Of a DNA stretch of 64,000 bases, positions 11,233 through 24,073 are shown one piece after another. The translations under genes and the position numbers were made by a program. How positions within the stretch are numbered: the first letter of the stretch is position 1; each line of letters opens with the position of its first letter. This DNA is from Phorcus lineatus (Eukaryota > Mollusca > Gastropoda > Trochida > Trochidae): positions 6,810,764 through 6,874,763 of the forward strand of contig OV121094.1 of NCBI GenBank assembly GCA_921293015.1, in the 5' to 3' direction. The notes beneath the pieces are model-generated. The model did not search any database. It saw nothing but the letters and a program-made list of their open reading frames with translations, and had not been told where the DNA came from.

Positions 11233-14200
11233 TCGAATCTGGAGACAAAACCAAGAATCTGACAGGAAATTTTAAATGCTCAATCGATAGAACACGATGT
11301 GATGTACATTTGATGAAAGTTTGGTTTAGAAATATGCATTTTTAAGAAAGTTATCGCGCTCGCTACAACAATATGCATACATTGGACATAGTCTTTTTCC
11401 GCGTTTTTGGTCAAAATCAGCTATCTGCACCTGTATAAGCTCGAATCTGGAGACAAAATCAAGAATCTGACAGGAAATTTTAAATGCTCATTCGATAGAA
11501 CACAATGTGATGTACATTTGATGAAAGTTTGGTTTAGAAATATGCATTTTTAAGAAAGTTATCGCGCTCGCTACAACAATATGCATACATTGGACATAGT
11601 CTTTTTCCGCGATGTTGGTCAAAATCAGCTATCTGCACCTGTATAAGCTCGAATCTGGAGACAAAATCAAGAATCTGACAGGAAATTTTAAATGCTCATT
11701 CGATAGAACACAATGTGATGTACATTTGATGAAAGTTTGGTTTAGAAATATGCATTTTTAAGAAAGTTATCGCGCTCGCTACAACAATATGCATACATTG
11801 GACATAGTCTTTTTCCGCGATTTTGGTCAAATTCAGCTATCTGCACCTATATAAGCTCGAATCTGGAGCCCAAACCAAGAATCTGACAGGAAATTGGTAT
11901 TGCTCAATCGATAGAACACGATGTGATGTACATTTGATGAAAGTTTGGTTTAGAAATATGCATTTTTAAGAAAGTTATCGCGCTCGCTACAACAATATGC
12001 ATACATTGGACATAGTCTTTTTCCGCGTTTTTGGTCAAAATCAGCTATCTGCACCTGTATAAGCTCGAATCTGGAGACAAAATCAAGAATCTGACAGGAA
12101 ATTTTAAATGCTCATTCGATAGAACACAATGTGATGTACATTTGATGAAAGTTTGGTTTAGAAATATGCATTTTTAAGAAAGTTATCGCGCTCGCTACAA
12201 CAATATGCATACATTGGACATAGTCTTTTTCCGCGATGTTGGTCAAAATCAGCTATCTGCACCTGTATAAGCTCGAATCTGGAGACAAAATCAAGAATCT
12301 GACAGGAAATTTTAAATGCTCATTCGATAGAACACAATGTGATGTACATTTGATGAAAGTTTGGTTTAGAAATATGCATTTTTAAGAAAGTTATCGCGCT
12401 CGCTACAACAATATGCATACATTGGACATAGTCTTTTTCCGCGATTTTGGTCAAAATCAGCTATCTGCACCTGTATAAGCTCGAATCTGGAGCCCAAACC
12501 AAGAATCTGACAGGAAATTGTAAATGCTCAATCGATAGAACACGATGTGATGTACATTTGATGAAAGTTTGGTTTAGAAATATGCATTTTTAAGAAAGTT
12601 ATCGCGCTCGCTACAACAATATGCATACATTGGACATAGTCTTTTTCCGCGTTTTTGGTCAAAATCAGCTATCTGCACCTATATAAGCTCGAATCTGGAG
12701 ACAAAATCAAGAATCTGACAGGAAATTTTAAATGCTCATTCGATAGAACACAATGTGATGTACATTTGATGAAAGTTTGGTTTAGAAATATGCATTTTTA
12801 AGAAAGTTATCGCGCTCGCTACAACAATATGCATACATTGGACATAGTCTTTTTCCGCGATTTTGGTCAAAATCAGCTATCTGCACCTGTATAAGCTCGA
12901 ATCTGGAGCCCAAACCAAGAATCTGACAGGAAATTGTAAATGCTCATTCGATAGAACACAATGTGATGTACATTTGATGAAAGTTTGGTTTAGAAATATG
13001 CATTTTTAAGAAAGTTATCGCGCTCGCAACAACAATATGCATACATTGGACATAGTCTTTTTCCGCGATTTTGGTCAAATTCAGCTATCTGCACCTATAT
13101 AAGCTCGAATCTGGAGCCCAAACCAAGAATCTGACAGGAAATTTTAAATGCTCATTCGATAGAACACAATGTGATGTACATTTGATGAAAGTTTGGTTTA
13201 GAAATATGCATTTTTAAGAAAGTTATCGCGCTCGCTACAACAATATGCATACGTTGGACATAGTCTTTTTCCGCGATTTTGGTCAAAATCAGCTATCTGC
13301 ACCTGTATAAGCTCGAATCTGGAGCCCAAACCAAGAATCTGACAGGAAATTGTAAATGCTCAATCGATAGAACACGATGTGATGTACATTTGATGAAAGT
13401 TTGGTTTAGAAATATGCATTTTTAAGAAAGTTATCGCGCTCGCTACAACAATATGCATACATTGGACATAGTCTTTTTCCGCGTTTTTGGTCAAAATCAG
13501 CTATCTGCACCTGTATAAGCTCGAATCTGGAGACAAAATCAAGAATCTGACAGGAAATTTTAAATGCTCATTCGATAGAACACAATGTGATGTACATTTG
13601 ATGAAAGTTTGGTTTAGAAATATGCATTTTTAAGAAAGTTATCGCGCTCGCTACAACAATATGCATACATTGGACATAGTCTTTTTCCGCGATTTTGGTC
13701 AAAATCAGCTATCTGCACCTGTATAAGCTCGAATCTGGAGCCCAAACCAAGAATCTGACAGGAAATTGTAAATGCTCATTCGATAGAACACAATGTGATG
13801 TACATTTGATGAAAGTTTGGTTTAGAAATATGCATTTTTAAGAAAGTTATCGCGCTCGCTACAACAATATGCATACATTGGACATAGTCTTTTTCCGCGA
13901 TTTTGGTCAAAATCAGCTATCTGCACCTATATAAGCTCGAATCTGGAGCCCAAACCAAGAATCTGACAGGAAATTGGTATTGCTCAATCGATAGAACACG
14001 ATGTGATGTACATTTGATGAAAGTTTGGTTTAGAAATATGCATTTTTAAGAAAGTTATCGCGCTCGCTACAACAATATGCATACATTGGACATAGTCTTT
14101 TTCCGCGATTTTGGTCAAAATCAGCTATCTGCACCTGTATAAGCTCGAATCTGGAGCCCAAACCAAGAATCTGACAGGAAATTTTAAATGCTCATTCGAT

Positions 14201-15600
14201 AGAACACAATGTGATGTACATTTGATGAAAGTTTGGTTTAGAAATATGCATTTTTAAGAAAGTTATCGCGCTCGCTACAACAATATGCATACATTGGACA
14301 TAGTCTTTTTCCGCGATTTTGGTCAAATTTAGCTATCTGCACCTGTATAAGCTCGAATCTGGAGCCCAAACCAAGAATCTGACAGGAAATTGGTATTGCT
14401 CAATCGATAGAACACGATGTGATGTACATTTGATGAACGTTTGGTTTAGAAATATGCATTTTTAAGAAAGTTATCGCGCTCGCTACAACAATATGCATAC
14501 ATTGGACATAGTCTTTTTCCGCGTTTTTGGTCAAAATCAGCTATCTGCACCTGTATAAGCTCGAATCTGGAGCCCAAACCAAGAATCTGACAGGAAATTT
14601 TAAATGCTCATTCGATAGAACACAATGTGATGTACATTTGATGAAAGTTTGGTTTAGAAATATGCATTTTTAAGAAAGTTATCGCGCTCGCTACAACAAT
14701 ATGCATACATTGGACATAGTCTTTTTCCGCGATTTTGGTCAAATTCAGCTATCTGCACCTATATAAGCTCGAATCTGGAGCCCAAACCAAGAATCTGACA
14801 GGAAATTTTAAATGCTCATTCGATAGAACACAATGTGATGTACATTTGATGAAAGTTTGGTTTAGAAATATGCATTTTTAAGAAAGTTATCGCGCTCGCT
14901 ACAACAATATGCATACATTGGACATAGTCTTTTTCCGCGTTTTTGGTCAAAATCAGCTATCTGCACCTGTATAAGCTCGAATCTGGAGCCCAAACCAAGA
15001 ATCTGACAGGAAATTTTAAATGTTCATTCGATAGAACACAATGTGATGTACATTTGATGAAAGTTTGGTTTAGAAATATGCATTTTTAAGAAAGTTATCG
15101 CGCTCGCTACAACAATATGCATACATTGGACATAGTCTTTTTCCGCGATTTTGGTCAAATTCAGCTATCTGCACCTATATAAGCTCGAATCTGGAGCCCA
15201 AACCAAGAATCTGACAGGAAATTTTAAATGCTCATTCGATAGAACACAATGTGATGTACATTTGATGAAAGTTTGGTTTAGAAATATGCATTTTTAAGAA
15301 AGTTATCGCGCTCGCTACAACAATATGCATACATTGGACATAGTCTTTTTCCGCGTTTTTGGTCAAAATCAGCTATCTGCACCTGTATAAGCTCGAATCT
15401 GGAGCCCAAACCAAGAATCTGACAGGAAATTTTAAATGCTCATTCGATAGAACACAATGTGATGTACATTTGATGAAAGTTTGGTTTAGAAATATGCATT
15501 TTTAAGAAAGTTATCGCGCTCGCTACAACAATATGCATACATTGGACATAGTCTTTTTCCGCGATTTTGGTCAAAATCAGCTATCTGCACCTATATAAGC

Positions 15601-16224
15601 TCGAATCTGGAGCCCAAACCAAGAATCTGACAGGAAATTGGTATTGCTCAATCGATAGAACACGATGTGATGTACATTTGATGAAAGTTTGGTTTAGAAA
15701 TATGCATTTTTAAGAAAGTTATCGCGCTCGCTACAACAATATGCATACATTGGACATAGTCTTTTTCCGCGTTTTTGGTCAAAATCAGCTATCTGCACCT
15801 GTATAAGCTCGAATCTGGAGCCCAAACCAAGAATCTGACAGGAAATTTTAAATGCTCATTCGATAGAACACGATGTGATGTACATTTGATGAAAGTTTGG
15901 TTTAGAAATATGCATTTTTAAGAAAGTTATCGCGCTCGCTACAACAATATGCATACATTGGACATAGTCTTTTTCCGCGATTTTGGTCAAATTTAGCTAT
16001 CTGCACCTGTATAAGCTCGAATCTGGAGCCCAAACCAAGAATCTGACAGGAAATTGGTATTGCTCAATCGATAGAACACGATGTGATGTACATTTGATGA
16101 ACGTTTGGTTTAGAAATATGCATTTTTAAGAAAGTTATCGCGCTCGCTACAACAATATGCATACATTGGACATAGTCTTTTTCCGCGTTTTTGGTCAAAA
16201 TCAGCTATCTGCACCTGTATAAGC
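15601..16224 (+). repeat. Three-monomer module (AAATTTAG / GATGAACG marked), copy C
   Basis: Same variant series as 8529-9152 and 10609-11232: GGTATTG with CGCGTTTTT, then TTTTAAATG with CACGATG and CAAATTTAG (near 15993), then GGTATTG with GATGAACG (near 16099). It is followed at 16225 by an ACAAAACC monomer, as in copy B. Confidence 0.75.
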
Positions 16225-17915
16225 TCGAATCTGGAGACAAAACCAAGAATCTGACAGGAAATTTTAAATGCTCATTCGATAGAACACAATGTAATGTACA
16301 TTTGATGAAAGTTTGGTTTAGAAATATGCATTTTTAAGAAAGTTATCGCGCTCGCTACAACAATATGCATACATTGGACATAGTCTTTTTCCGCGATTTT
16401 GGTCAAATTCAGCTATCTGCACCTATATAAGCTCGAATCTGGAGCCCAAACCAAGAATCTGACAGGAAATTTTAAATGCTCATTCGATAGAACACAATGT
16501 GATGTACATTTGATGAAAGTTTGGTTTAGAAATATGCATTTTTAAGAAAGTTATCGCGCTCGCTATAACAATATGCATACATTGGACATAGTCTTTTTCC
16601 GCGTTTTTGGTCAAAATCAGCTATCTGCACCTGTATAAGCTCGAATCTGGAGCCCAAACCAAGAATCTGACAGGAAATTTTAAATGTTCATTCGATAGAA
16701 CACAATGTGATGTACATTTGATGAAAGTTTGGTTTAGAAATATGCATTTTTAAGAAAGTTATCGCGCTCGCTACAACAATATGCATACATTGGACATAGT
16801 CTTTTTCCGCGATTTTGGTCAAATTCAGCTATCTGCACCTATATAAGCTCGAATCTGGAGCCCAAACCAAGAATCTGACAGGAAATTGGTATTGCTCAAT
16901 CGATAGAACACGATGTGATGTACATTTGATGAAAGTTTGGTTTAGAAATATGCATTTTTAAGAAAGTTATCGCGCTCGCTACAACAATATGCATACATTG
17001 GACATAGTCTTTTTCCGCGTTTTTGGTCAAAATCAGCTATCTGCACCTGTATAAGCTCGAATCTGGAGACAAAATCAAGAATCTGACAGGAAATTTTAAA
17101 TGCTCATTCGATAGAACACAATGTGATGTACATTTGATGAAAGTTTGGTTTAGAAATATGCATTTTCAAGAAAGTTATCGCGCTCGCTACAACAATATGC
17201 ATACATTGGACATAGTCTTTTTCCGCGATGTTGGTCAAAATCAGCTATCTGCACCTGTATAAGCTCGAATCTGGAGACAAAATCAAGAATCTGACAGGAA
17301 ATTTTAAATGCTCATTCGATAGAACACAATGTGATGTACATTTGATGAAAGTTTGGTTTAGAAATATGCATTTTTAAGAAAGTTATCGCGCTCGCTACAA
17401 CAATATGCATACATTGGACATAGTCTTTTTCCGCGATTTTGGTCAAAATCAGCTATCTGCACCTGTATAAGCTCGAATCTGGAGCCCAAACCAAGAATCT
17501 GACAGGAAATTGTAAATGCTCAATCGATAGAACACGATGTGATGTACATTTGATGAAAGTTTGGTTTAGAAATATGCATTTTTAAGAAAGTTATCGCGCT
17601 CGCTACAACAATATGCATACATTGGACAAAGTCTTTTTCCGCGATTTTGGTCAAAATCAGCTATCTGCACCTGTATAAGCTCGAATCTGGAGCCCAAACC
17701 AAGAATCTGACAGGAAATTTTAAATGCTCATTCTATAGAACACAATGTGATGTACATTTGATGAAAGTTTGGTTTAGAAATATGCATTTTTAAGAAAGTT
17801 ATCGCGCTCGCTACAACAATATGTATACATTCGACATAGTCTTTTTCCGCGTTTTTGGTCAAAATCAGCTATCTGCACCTGTATAAGCTCGAATCTGGAG
17901 CCCAAACCAAGAATT

Positions 17916-20900
17916 TGACAGGAAATTTTAAATGCTCATTCGATAGAACACAATGTGATGTACATTTGATGAAAGTTTGGTTTAGAAATATGCATTTTTA
18001 AGAAAGTTATCGCGCTCGCAACAACAATATGCATACATTGGACATAGTCTTTTTCCGCGATTTTGGTCAAATTCAGCTATCTGCACCTATATAAGCTCGA
18101 ATCTGGAGCCCAAACCAAGAATCTGACAGGAAATTTTAAATGCTCATTCGATAGAACACAATGTGATGTACATTTGATGAAAGTTTGGTTTAGAAATATG
18201 CATTTTTAAGAAAGTTATCGCGCTCGCTACAACAATATGCATACATTGGACATAGTCTTTTTCCGCGTTTTTGGTCAAAATCAGCTATCTGCACCTGTAT
18301 AAGCTCGAATCTAGAGCCCAAACCAAGAATCTGACAGGAAATTTTAAATGTTTATTCGATAGAACACAATGTGATGTACATTTGATGAAAGTTTGGTTTA
18401 GAAATATGCATTTTTAAGAAAGTTATCGCGCTCGCTACAACAATATGCATACATTGGACATAGTCTTTTTCCGCGATTTTGGTCAAATTCAGCTATCTGC
18501 ACCTATATAAGCTCGAATCTGGAGCCCAAACCAAGAATCTGACAGGAAATTGGTATTGCTCAATCGATAGAACACGATGTGATGTACATTTGATGAAAGT
18601 TTGGTTTAGAAATATGCATTTTTAAGAAAGTTATCGCGTTCGCTACAACAATATGCATACATTGGACATAGTCTTTTTCCGCGTTTTTGGTCAAAATCAG
18701 CTATCTGCACCTGTATAAGCTCGAATCTGGAGACAAAATCAAGAATCTGACAGGAAATTTTAAATGCTCATTCGATAGAACACAATGTGATGTACATTTG
18801 ATGAAAGTTTGGTTTAGAAATATGCATTTTTAAGAAAGTTATCGCGCTCGCTACAACAATATGCATACATTGGACATAGTCTTTTTCCGCGATGTTGGTC
18901 AAAATCAGCTATCTGCACCTATATAAGCTCGAATCTGGAGCCCAAACCAAGAATCTGACAGGAAATTTTAAATGCTCATTCGATAGAACACAATGTGATG
19001 TACATTTGATGAAAGTTTGGTTTAGAAATATGCATTTTTAAGAAAGTTATCGCGCTCGCTACAACAATATGCATACATTGGACATAGTCTTTTTCCGCGA
19101 TTTTGGTCAAATTCAGCTATCTGCACCTATATAAGCTCGAATCTGGAGCCCAAACCAAGAATCTGACAGGAAATTTTAAATGCTCATTCGATAGAACACA
19201 ATGTGATGTACATTTGATGAAAGTTTGGTTTAGAAATATGCATTTTTAAGAAAGTTATCGCGCTCGCTACAACAATATGCATACATTGGACATAGTCTTT
19301 TTCCGCGTTTTTGGTCAAAATCAGCTATCTGCACCTGTATAAGCTCGAATCTGGAGCCCAAACCAAGAATCTGACAGGAAATTTTAAATGTTCATTCGAT
19401 AGAACACAATGTGATGTACATTTGATGAAAGTTTGGTTTAGAAATATGCATTTTTAAGAAAGTTATCGCGCTCGCTACAACAATATGCATACATTGGACA
19501 TAGTCTTTTTCCGCGATTTTGGTCAAAATCAGCTATCTGCACCTATATAAGCTCGAATCTGGAGCCCAAACCAAGAATCTGACAGGAAATTGGTATTGCT
19601 CAATCGATAGAACACGATGTGATGTACATTTGATGAAAGTTTGGTTTAGAAATATGCATTTTTAAGAAAGTTATCGCGCTCGCTACAACAATATGCATAC
19701 ATTGGACAAAGTCTTTTTCCGCGATTTTGGTCAAAATCAGCTATCTGCACCTGTATAAGCTCGAATCTGGAGCCCAAACCAAGAATCTGACAGGAAATTT
19801 TAAATGCTCATTCGATAGAACACAATGTGATGTACATTTGATGAAAGTTTGGTTTAGAAATATGCATTTTTAAGAAAGTTATCGCGCTCGCAACAACAAT
19901 ATGCATACATTGGACATAGTCTTTTTCCGCGATTTTGGTCAAATTCAGCTATCTGCACCTATATAAGCTCGAATCTGGAGCCCAAACCAAGAATCTGACA
20001 GGAAATTTTAAATGCTCATTCGATAGAACACAATGTGATGTACATTTGATGAAAGTTTGGTTTAGAAATATGCATTTTTAAGAAAGTTATCGCGCTCGCT
20101 ACAACAATATGCATACATTGGACATAGTCTTTTTCCGCGTTTTTGGTCAAAATCAGCTATCTGCACCTGTATAAGCTCGAATCTGGAGCCCAAACCAAGA
20201 ATCTGACAGGAAATTTTAAATGTTTATTCGATAGAACACAATGTGATGTACATTTGATGAAAGTTTGGTTTAGAAATATGCATTTTTAAGAAAGTTATCG
20301 CGCTCGCTACAACAATATGCATACATTGGACATAGTCTTTTTCCGCGATTTTGGTCAAATTCAGCTATCTGCACCTATATAAGCTCGAATCTGGAGCCCA
20401 AACCAAGAATCTGACAGGAAATTGGTATTGCTCAATCGATAGAACACGATGTGATGTACATTTGATGAAAGTTTGGTTTAGAAATATGCATTTTTAAGAA
20501 AGTTATCGCGTTCGCTACAACAATATGCATACATTGGACATAGTCTTTTTCCGCGTTTTTGGTCAAAATCAGCTATCTGCACCTGTATAAGCTCGAATCT
20601 GGAGACAAAATCAAGAATCTGACAGGAAATTTTAAATGCTCATTCGATAGAACACAATGTGATGTACATTTGATGAAAGTTTGGTTTAGAAATATGCATT
20701 TTTAAGAAAGTTATCGCGCTCGCTACAACAATATGCATACATTGGACATAGTCTTTTTCCGCGATGTTGGTCAAAATCAGCTATCTGCACCTATATAAGC
20801 TCGAATCTGGAGCCCAAACCAAGAATCTGACAGGAAATTTTAAATGCTCATTCGATAGAACACAATGTGATGTACATTTGATGAAAGTTTGGTTTAGAAA

Positions 20901-21579
20901 TATGCATTTTTAAGAAAGTTATCGCGCTCGCTACAACAATATGCATACATTGGACATAGTCTTTTTCCGCGATTTTGGTCAAATTCAGCTATCTGCACCT
21001 ATATAAGCTCGAATCTGGAGCCCAAACCAAGAATCTGACAGGAAATTTTAAATGCTCATTCGATAGAACACAATGTGATGTACATTTGATGAAAGTTTGG
21101 TTTAGAAATATGCATTTTTAAGAAAGTTATCGCGCTCGCTACAACAATATGCATACATTGGACATAGTCTTTTTCCGCGTTTTTGGTCAAAATCAGCTAT
21201 CTGCACCTGTATAAGCTCGAATCTGGAGCCCAAACCAAGAATCTGACAGGAAATTTTAAATGTTCATTCGATAGAACACAATGTGATGTACATTTGATGA
21301 AAGTTTGGTTTAGAAATATGCATTTTTAAGAAAGTTATCGCGCTCGCTACAACAATATGCATACATTGGACATAGTCTTTTTCCGCGATTTTGGTCAAAA
21401 TCAGCTATCTGCACCTATATAAGCTCGAATCTGGAGCCCAAACCAAGAATCTGACAGGAAATTGGTATTGCTCAATCGATAGAACACGATGTGATGTACA
21501 TTTGATGAAAGTTTGGTTTAGAAATATGCATTTTTAAGAAAGTTATCGCGCTCGCTACAACAATATGCATACATTGGAC
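17916..21579 (+). repeat. 1,872-bp (9-monomer) higher-order tandem duplication
   Basis: Sequence from about 17916 to 19708 matches 19788 to about 21580 at an offset of 1,872 bp. Shared rare markers are CGCAACAAC (near 18017 and 19889), TGTTTATTCG (18349 and 20221), CGCGTTCGC in the GGTATTG monomer (18635 and 20507), CGCGATGTT (near 18890 and 20762) and TGTTCATTCG (19389 and 21261). The one internal difference I noticed is CTAGAG at about 18311 against CTGGAG. The match is bounded by AATTTGAC against AATCTGAC on the left and GGACAAAG against GGACATAG on the right. Confidence 0.8.
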
Positions 21580-22527
21580 ATAGTCTTTTTCCGCGTTTTT
21601 GGTCAAAATCAGCTATCTGCACCTGTATAAGCTCGAATCTGGAGACAAAATCAAGAATCTGACAGGAAATTTTAAATGCTCATTCGATAGAACACAATGT
21701 GATGTACATTTGATGAAAGTTTGGTTTAGAAATATGCATTTTTAAGAAAGTTATCGCGCTCGCTACAACAATATGCATACATTGGACATAGTCTTTTTCC
21801 GCGATGTTGGTCAAAATCAGCTATCTGCACCTGTATAAGCTCGAATCTGGAGCCCAAACCAAGAATCTGACAGGAAATTTTAAATGCTCATTCGATAGAA
21901 CACAATGTGATGTACATTTGATGAAAGTTTGGTTTAGAAATATGCATTTTTAAGAAAGTTATCGCGCTCGCTACAACAATATGCATACATTGGACATAGT
22001 CTTTTTCCGCGTTTTTGGTCAAAATCAGCTATCTGCACCTGTATAAGCTCGAATCTGGAGACAAAATCAAGAATCTGACAGGAAATTTTAAATGCTCATT
22101 CGATAGAACACAATGTGATGTACATTTGATGAAAGTTTGGTTTAGAAATATGCATTTTTAAGAAAGTTATCGCGCTCGCTACAACAATATGCATACATTG
22201 GACATAGTCTTTTTCCGCGATGTTGGTCAAAATCAGCTATCTGCACCTGTATAAGCTCGAATCTGGAGACAAAATCAAGAATCTGACAGGAAATTTTAAA
22301 TGCTCATTCGATAGAACACAATGTGATGTACATTTGATGAAAGTTTGGTTTAGAAATATGCATTTTTAAGAAAGTTATCGCGCTCGCTACAACAATATGC
22401 ATACATTGGACATAGTCTTTTTCCGCGATTTTGGTCAAAATCAGCTATCTGCACCTGTATAAGCTCGAATCTGGAGCCCAAACCAAGAATCTGACAGGAA
22501 ATTGTAAATGCTCAATCGATAGAACAC

Positions 22528-24021
22528 TATGTTGACAGGGCTAAACTTCTGTATATGCTACTTAAATCAGGATGTCATGGTAAATTGTATAATCTTCTTC
22601 ATAACATGTATCTGTCTGTAAAATCTTGTGTAAAAGTTGGTAAATATAAAACTGATATGTTTTCAACAAGTTCCGGTGTACGTCAAGGCTGCATTTTGAG
22701 CCCAATCTTGTTCATCTTTTTTATTAATGAACTTGCTACAGAAATCTGTAAAGTTTGTAAACATGGTGTCTTCTTATCACAAGATATTGACGATATTCTG
22801 ATGTTACTTTTCGCTGATGATGTTAATATGTTTTCATATAGTATAATTTGGTTACAACAACAACTAAATGTTTTACATAAATTTTGCATTAAATGGGGGT
22901 TGAGTGTAAATATTGAGAAAACGAATATTATTGTATTCAGAAATGGAGGTGTGTTAAAAAAGGATGAAATATGGTATTATGGAAATACAAGACTTAAAAT
23001 TGTTACATATTATAAATATTTGGGATTAATATTCTCCTCCAGACTTAATTGGTCAGTAGCTTGTAAAAGCTTAGCTTCTCAAGCCTCTAAGGCTGCAAAA
23101 TCTGTTTATAAATTATTTAAAAAGAATCCTTTTATTTCCTTCAAAACAGCATGTACCATTTTCGACTGTAAGATACTACCAATTCTTTTATATGGCTCAG
23201 AAATTTGGGGTATTAAATATTTTCATTGCATAGAAAAAGTACATGCAACATATTTTAAATATTTTTTAAATTTGGGAAAATATGCATCTAACAAGGCTGT
23301 ATTAGGGGAAATTGGTCGTTGTAATTTATTTGTTCAAAGTAGATTAAGAGTTGTTAAGTATTGGTTGAAATTATTAAAAATGGATTCATATAGATACCCT
23401 AGGCAAAGTTATCTTTTTTCAAAGTTGCAAGATGATATTGGGAGGAAAAATTGGGCATCAGAAGTTAGACAACTGCTTTTTTCGACTGGATTTTCTTTTG
23501 TATGGATCTTGCAAGAGGTTGGCAATGAAAATGAGTTTTTATTTCTCTTTAAGCAACGCCTTCAAGATATTTGTTACCAGGAATGGTCCATGTCAATTAA
23601 TAATTCAAGGTATCTAGAACACTACTCTTGTCATAAATCTTTGTTAGAACCCGAGTTTTATATTATGAATTTAGAAGATAAATCTTTAAGACGGGCACTA
23701 TGTAAATTTAGAATTAGTTTACATGATTTTAGAATCAGTTCCCTACGACAAACAAATGGTGTATTAATAGATGATAAGTTAAGTTTTTGCAGAAATTGTA
23801 ACTCGGGCAATATTGAAGATGAATTTCATGTATTGTTTGTATGTTCAATGTATTCCCATTTGAGAAGCAGATATTTATCTTTTGTATTACTACCAGTTAG
23901 AGATAAACAAATTTTGTCACATCTGTTAAATTCTAAAAATACTGATGTTATTAAATCTCTTGCAATCTACTTAAAACATGTATTCCTTGTAAGAAATGTC
24001 ACCGCCACATGTACCACTTAA
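22528..24021 (+). CDS. LINE reverse transcriptase, partial (5'-truncated)
   Basis: An open frame ends at TAA 24019-24021. The first ATG, at 22555, gives 488 residues, but LINE-like codons extend upstream to 22528 (YVDRAKLLYMLLKSG), matching the FDxVxR region of LINE RTs, so the ATG is internal and not a native start. The frame stays open into satellite DNA as far as a TGA at 22492-22494. Residues counted from the ATG: GVRQGCILSP at 41-50 (RT palm), FADD at 86-89 with the catalytic aspartate pair, GLSVNIEKT at 115-123, YLG at 155-157, ILPILLYGSEIWG at 207-219, and a C-terminal zinc-finger-like C412-x2-C415-x9-H425-x4-C430. The expected activity of the full protein is RNA-templated DNA synthesis at a nicked target. 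The missing endonuclease and early RT motifs make this copy non-autonomous. There are no frameshifts or internal stops, which suggests a young insertion. Confidence 0.9.
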   Translation, partial: YVDRAKLLYMLLKSGCHGKLYNLLHNMYLSVKSCVKVGKYKTDMFSTSSGVRQGCILSPILFIFFINELATEICKVCKHGVFLSQDIDDILMLLFADDVNMFSYSIIWLQQQLNVLHKFCIKWGLSVNIEKTNIIVFRNGGVLKKDEIWYYGNTRLKIVTYYKYLGLIFSSRLNWSVACKSLASQASKAAKSVYKLFKKNPFISFKTACTIFDCKILPILLYGSEIWGIKYFHCIEKVHATYFKYFLNLGKYASNKAVLGEIGRCNLFVQSRLRVVKYWLKLLKMDSYRYPRQSYLFSKLQDDIGRKNWASEVRQLLFSTGFSFVWILQEVGNENEFLFLFKQRLQDICYQEWSMSINNSRYLEHYSCHKSLLEPEFYIMNLEDKSLRRALCKFRISLHDFRISSLRQTNGVLIDDKLSFCRNCNSGNIEDEFHVLFVCSMYSHLRSRYLSFVLLPVRDKQILSHLLNSKNTDVIKSLAIYLKHVFLVRNVTATCTT

Positions 24022-24044
24022 TACTTCAACTGTACTTGTACTAT

Positions 24045-24058
24045 AGGCCTTTAGGTCT
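24045..24058 (+). other. Possible 3' stem-loop of the LINE RNA
   Basis: AGGCC-TTTA-GGTCT can fold into a 5-bp stem (one G-U pair) closing a TTTA loop, 23 bases after the stop codon and just before the AATAAA. The position matches 3'-end hairpins recognised by some LINE reverse transcriptases. It is short and could be fortuitous; compensatory changes in related elements would support it. Confidence 0.45.
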
Positions 24059-24067
24059 GAAATACTG

Positions 24068-24073
24068 AATAAA
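24068..24073 (+). promoter_or_regulatory. AATAAA polyadenylation-signal-like hexamer in the LINE 3' UTR
   Basis: A canonical AATAAA lies 46 bases after the stop codon and about 13 bases before the end of the element, a placement consistent with 3'-end formation of the LINE transcript. It may also simply belong to the A-rich tail. Confidence 0.5.

Larger units (their letters stand above)
1..22527 (+). repeat. 208-bp satellite array, left block (108 complete monomers plus 63 bp)
   Basis: Head-to-tail copies of a 208-bp monomer beginning TCGAATCTGG. Start points checked at 1, 209, 417, 625, 6033, 8529, 14145, 22257 and 22465 all equal 1+208k, so the whole block has no net indel. The consensus is about 36.5% G+C with seven CpGs per monomer. 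Two main families differ at monomer positions 40-44, 51 and 64: one reads TTTTAAATGCTCATT with CACAATG, the other TTGGTATTGCTCAAT with CACGATG. Further variants lie at 14-20 (CCCAAACC, ACAAAACC or ACAAAATC), 172 (A or T), 174 (T or G), 184 (A or T) and 201 (G or A). Because 208 is not a multiple of three and each monomer contains stops in every frame, no long ORF exists. Function is unknown; centromeric, pericentromeric or other heterochromatin is the usual setting of such arrays (inference). Confidence 0.97.

Noticed and set aside
17023..17262. 79-residue open frame on the plus strand
   Set aside because: Satellite sequence in which one TTTTTAAG became TTTTCAAG (near 17165), removing the TAA. 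No codon or domain signal.
1..22527. CRISPR-like array
   Set aside because: Repeats are contiguous 208-bp monomers with no unique spacers, and no cas gene is present; the context is eukaryotic.
22495..22554. Functional satellite-LINE fusion gene
   Set aside because: The frame is open from 22495 into the RT, but there is no ATG in the satellite part and no promoter evidence; this is a chance in-frame junction.
22683..22889. 68-residue minus-strand frame inside the LINE, and a 61-residue plus-strand frame at 23432-23617
   Set aside because: Both are alternative-frame shadows of the reverse-transcriptase reading frame and show no family features.
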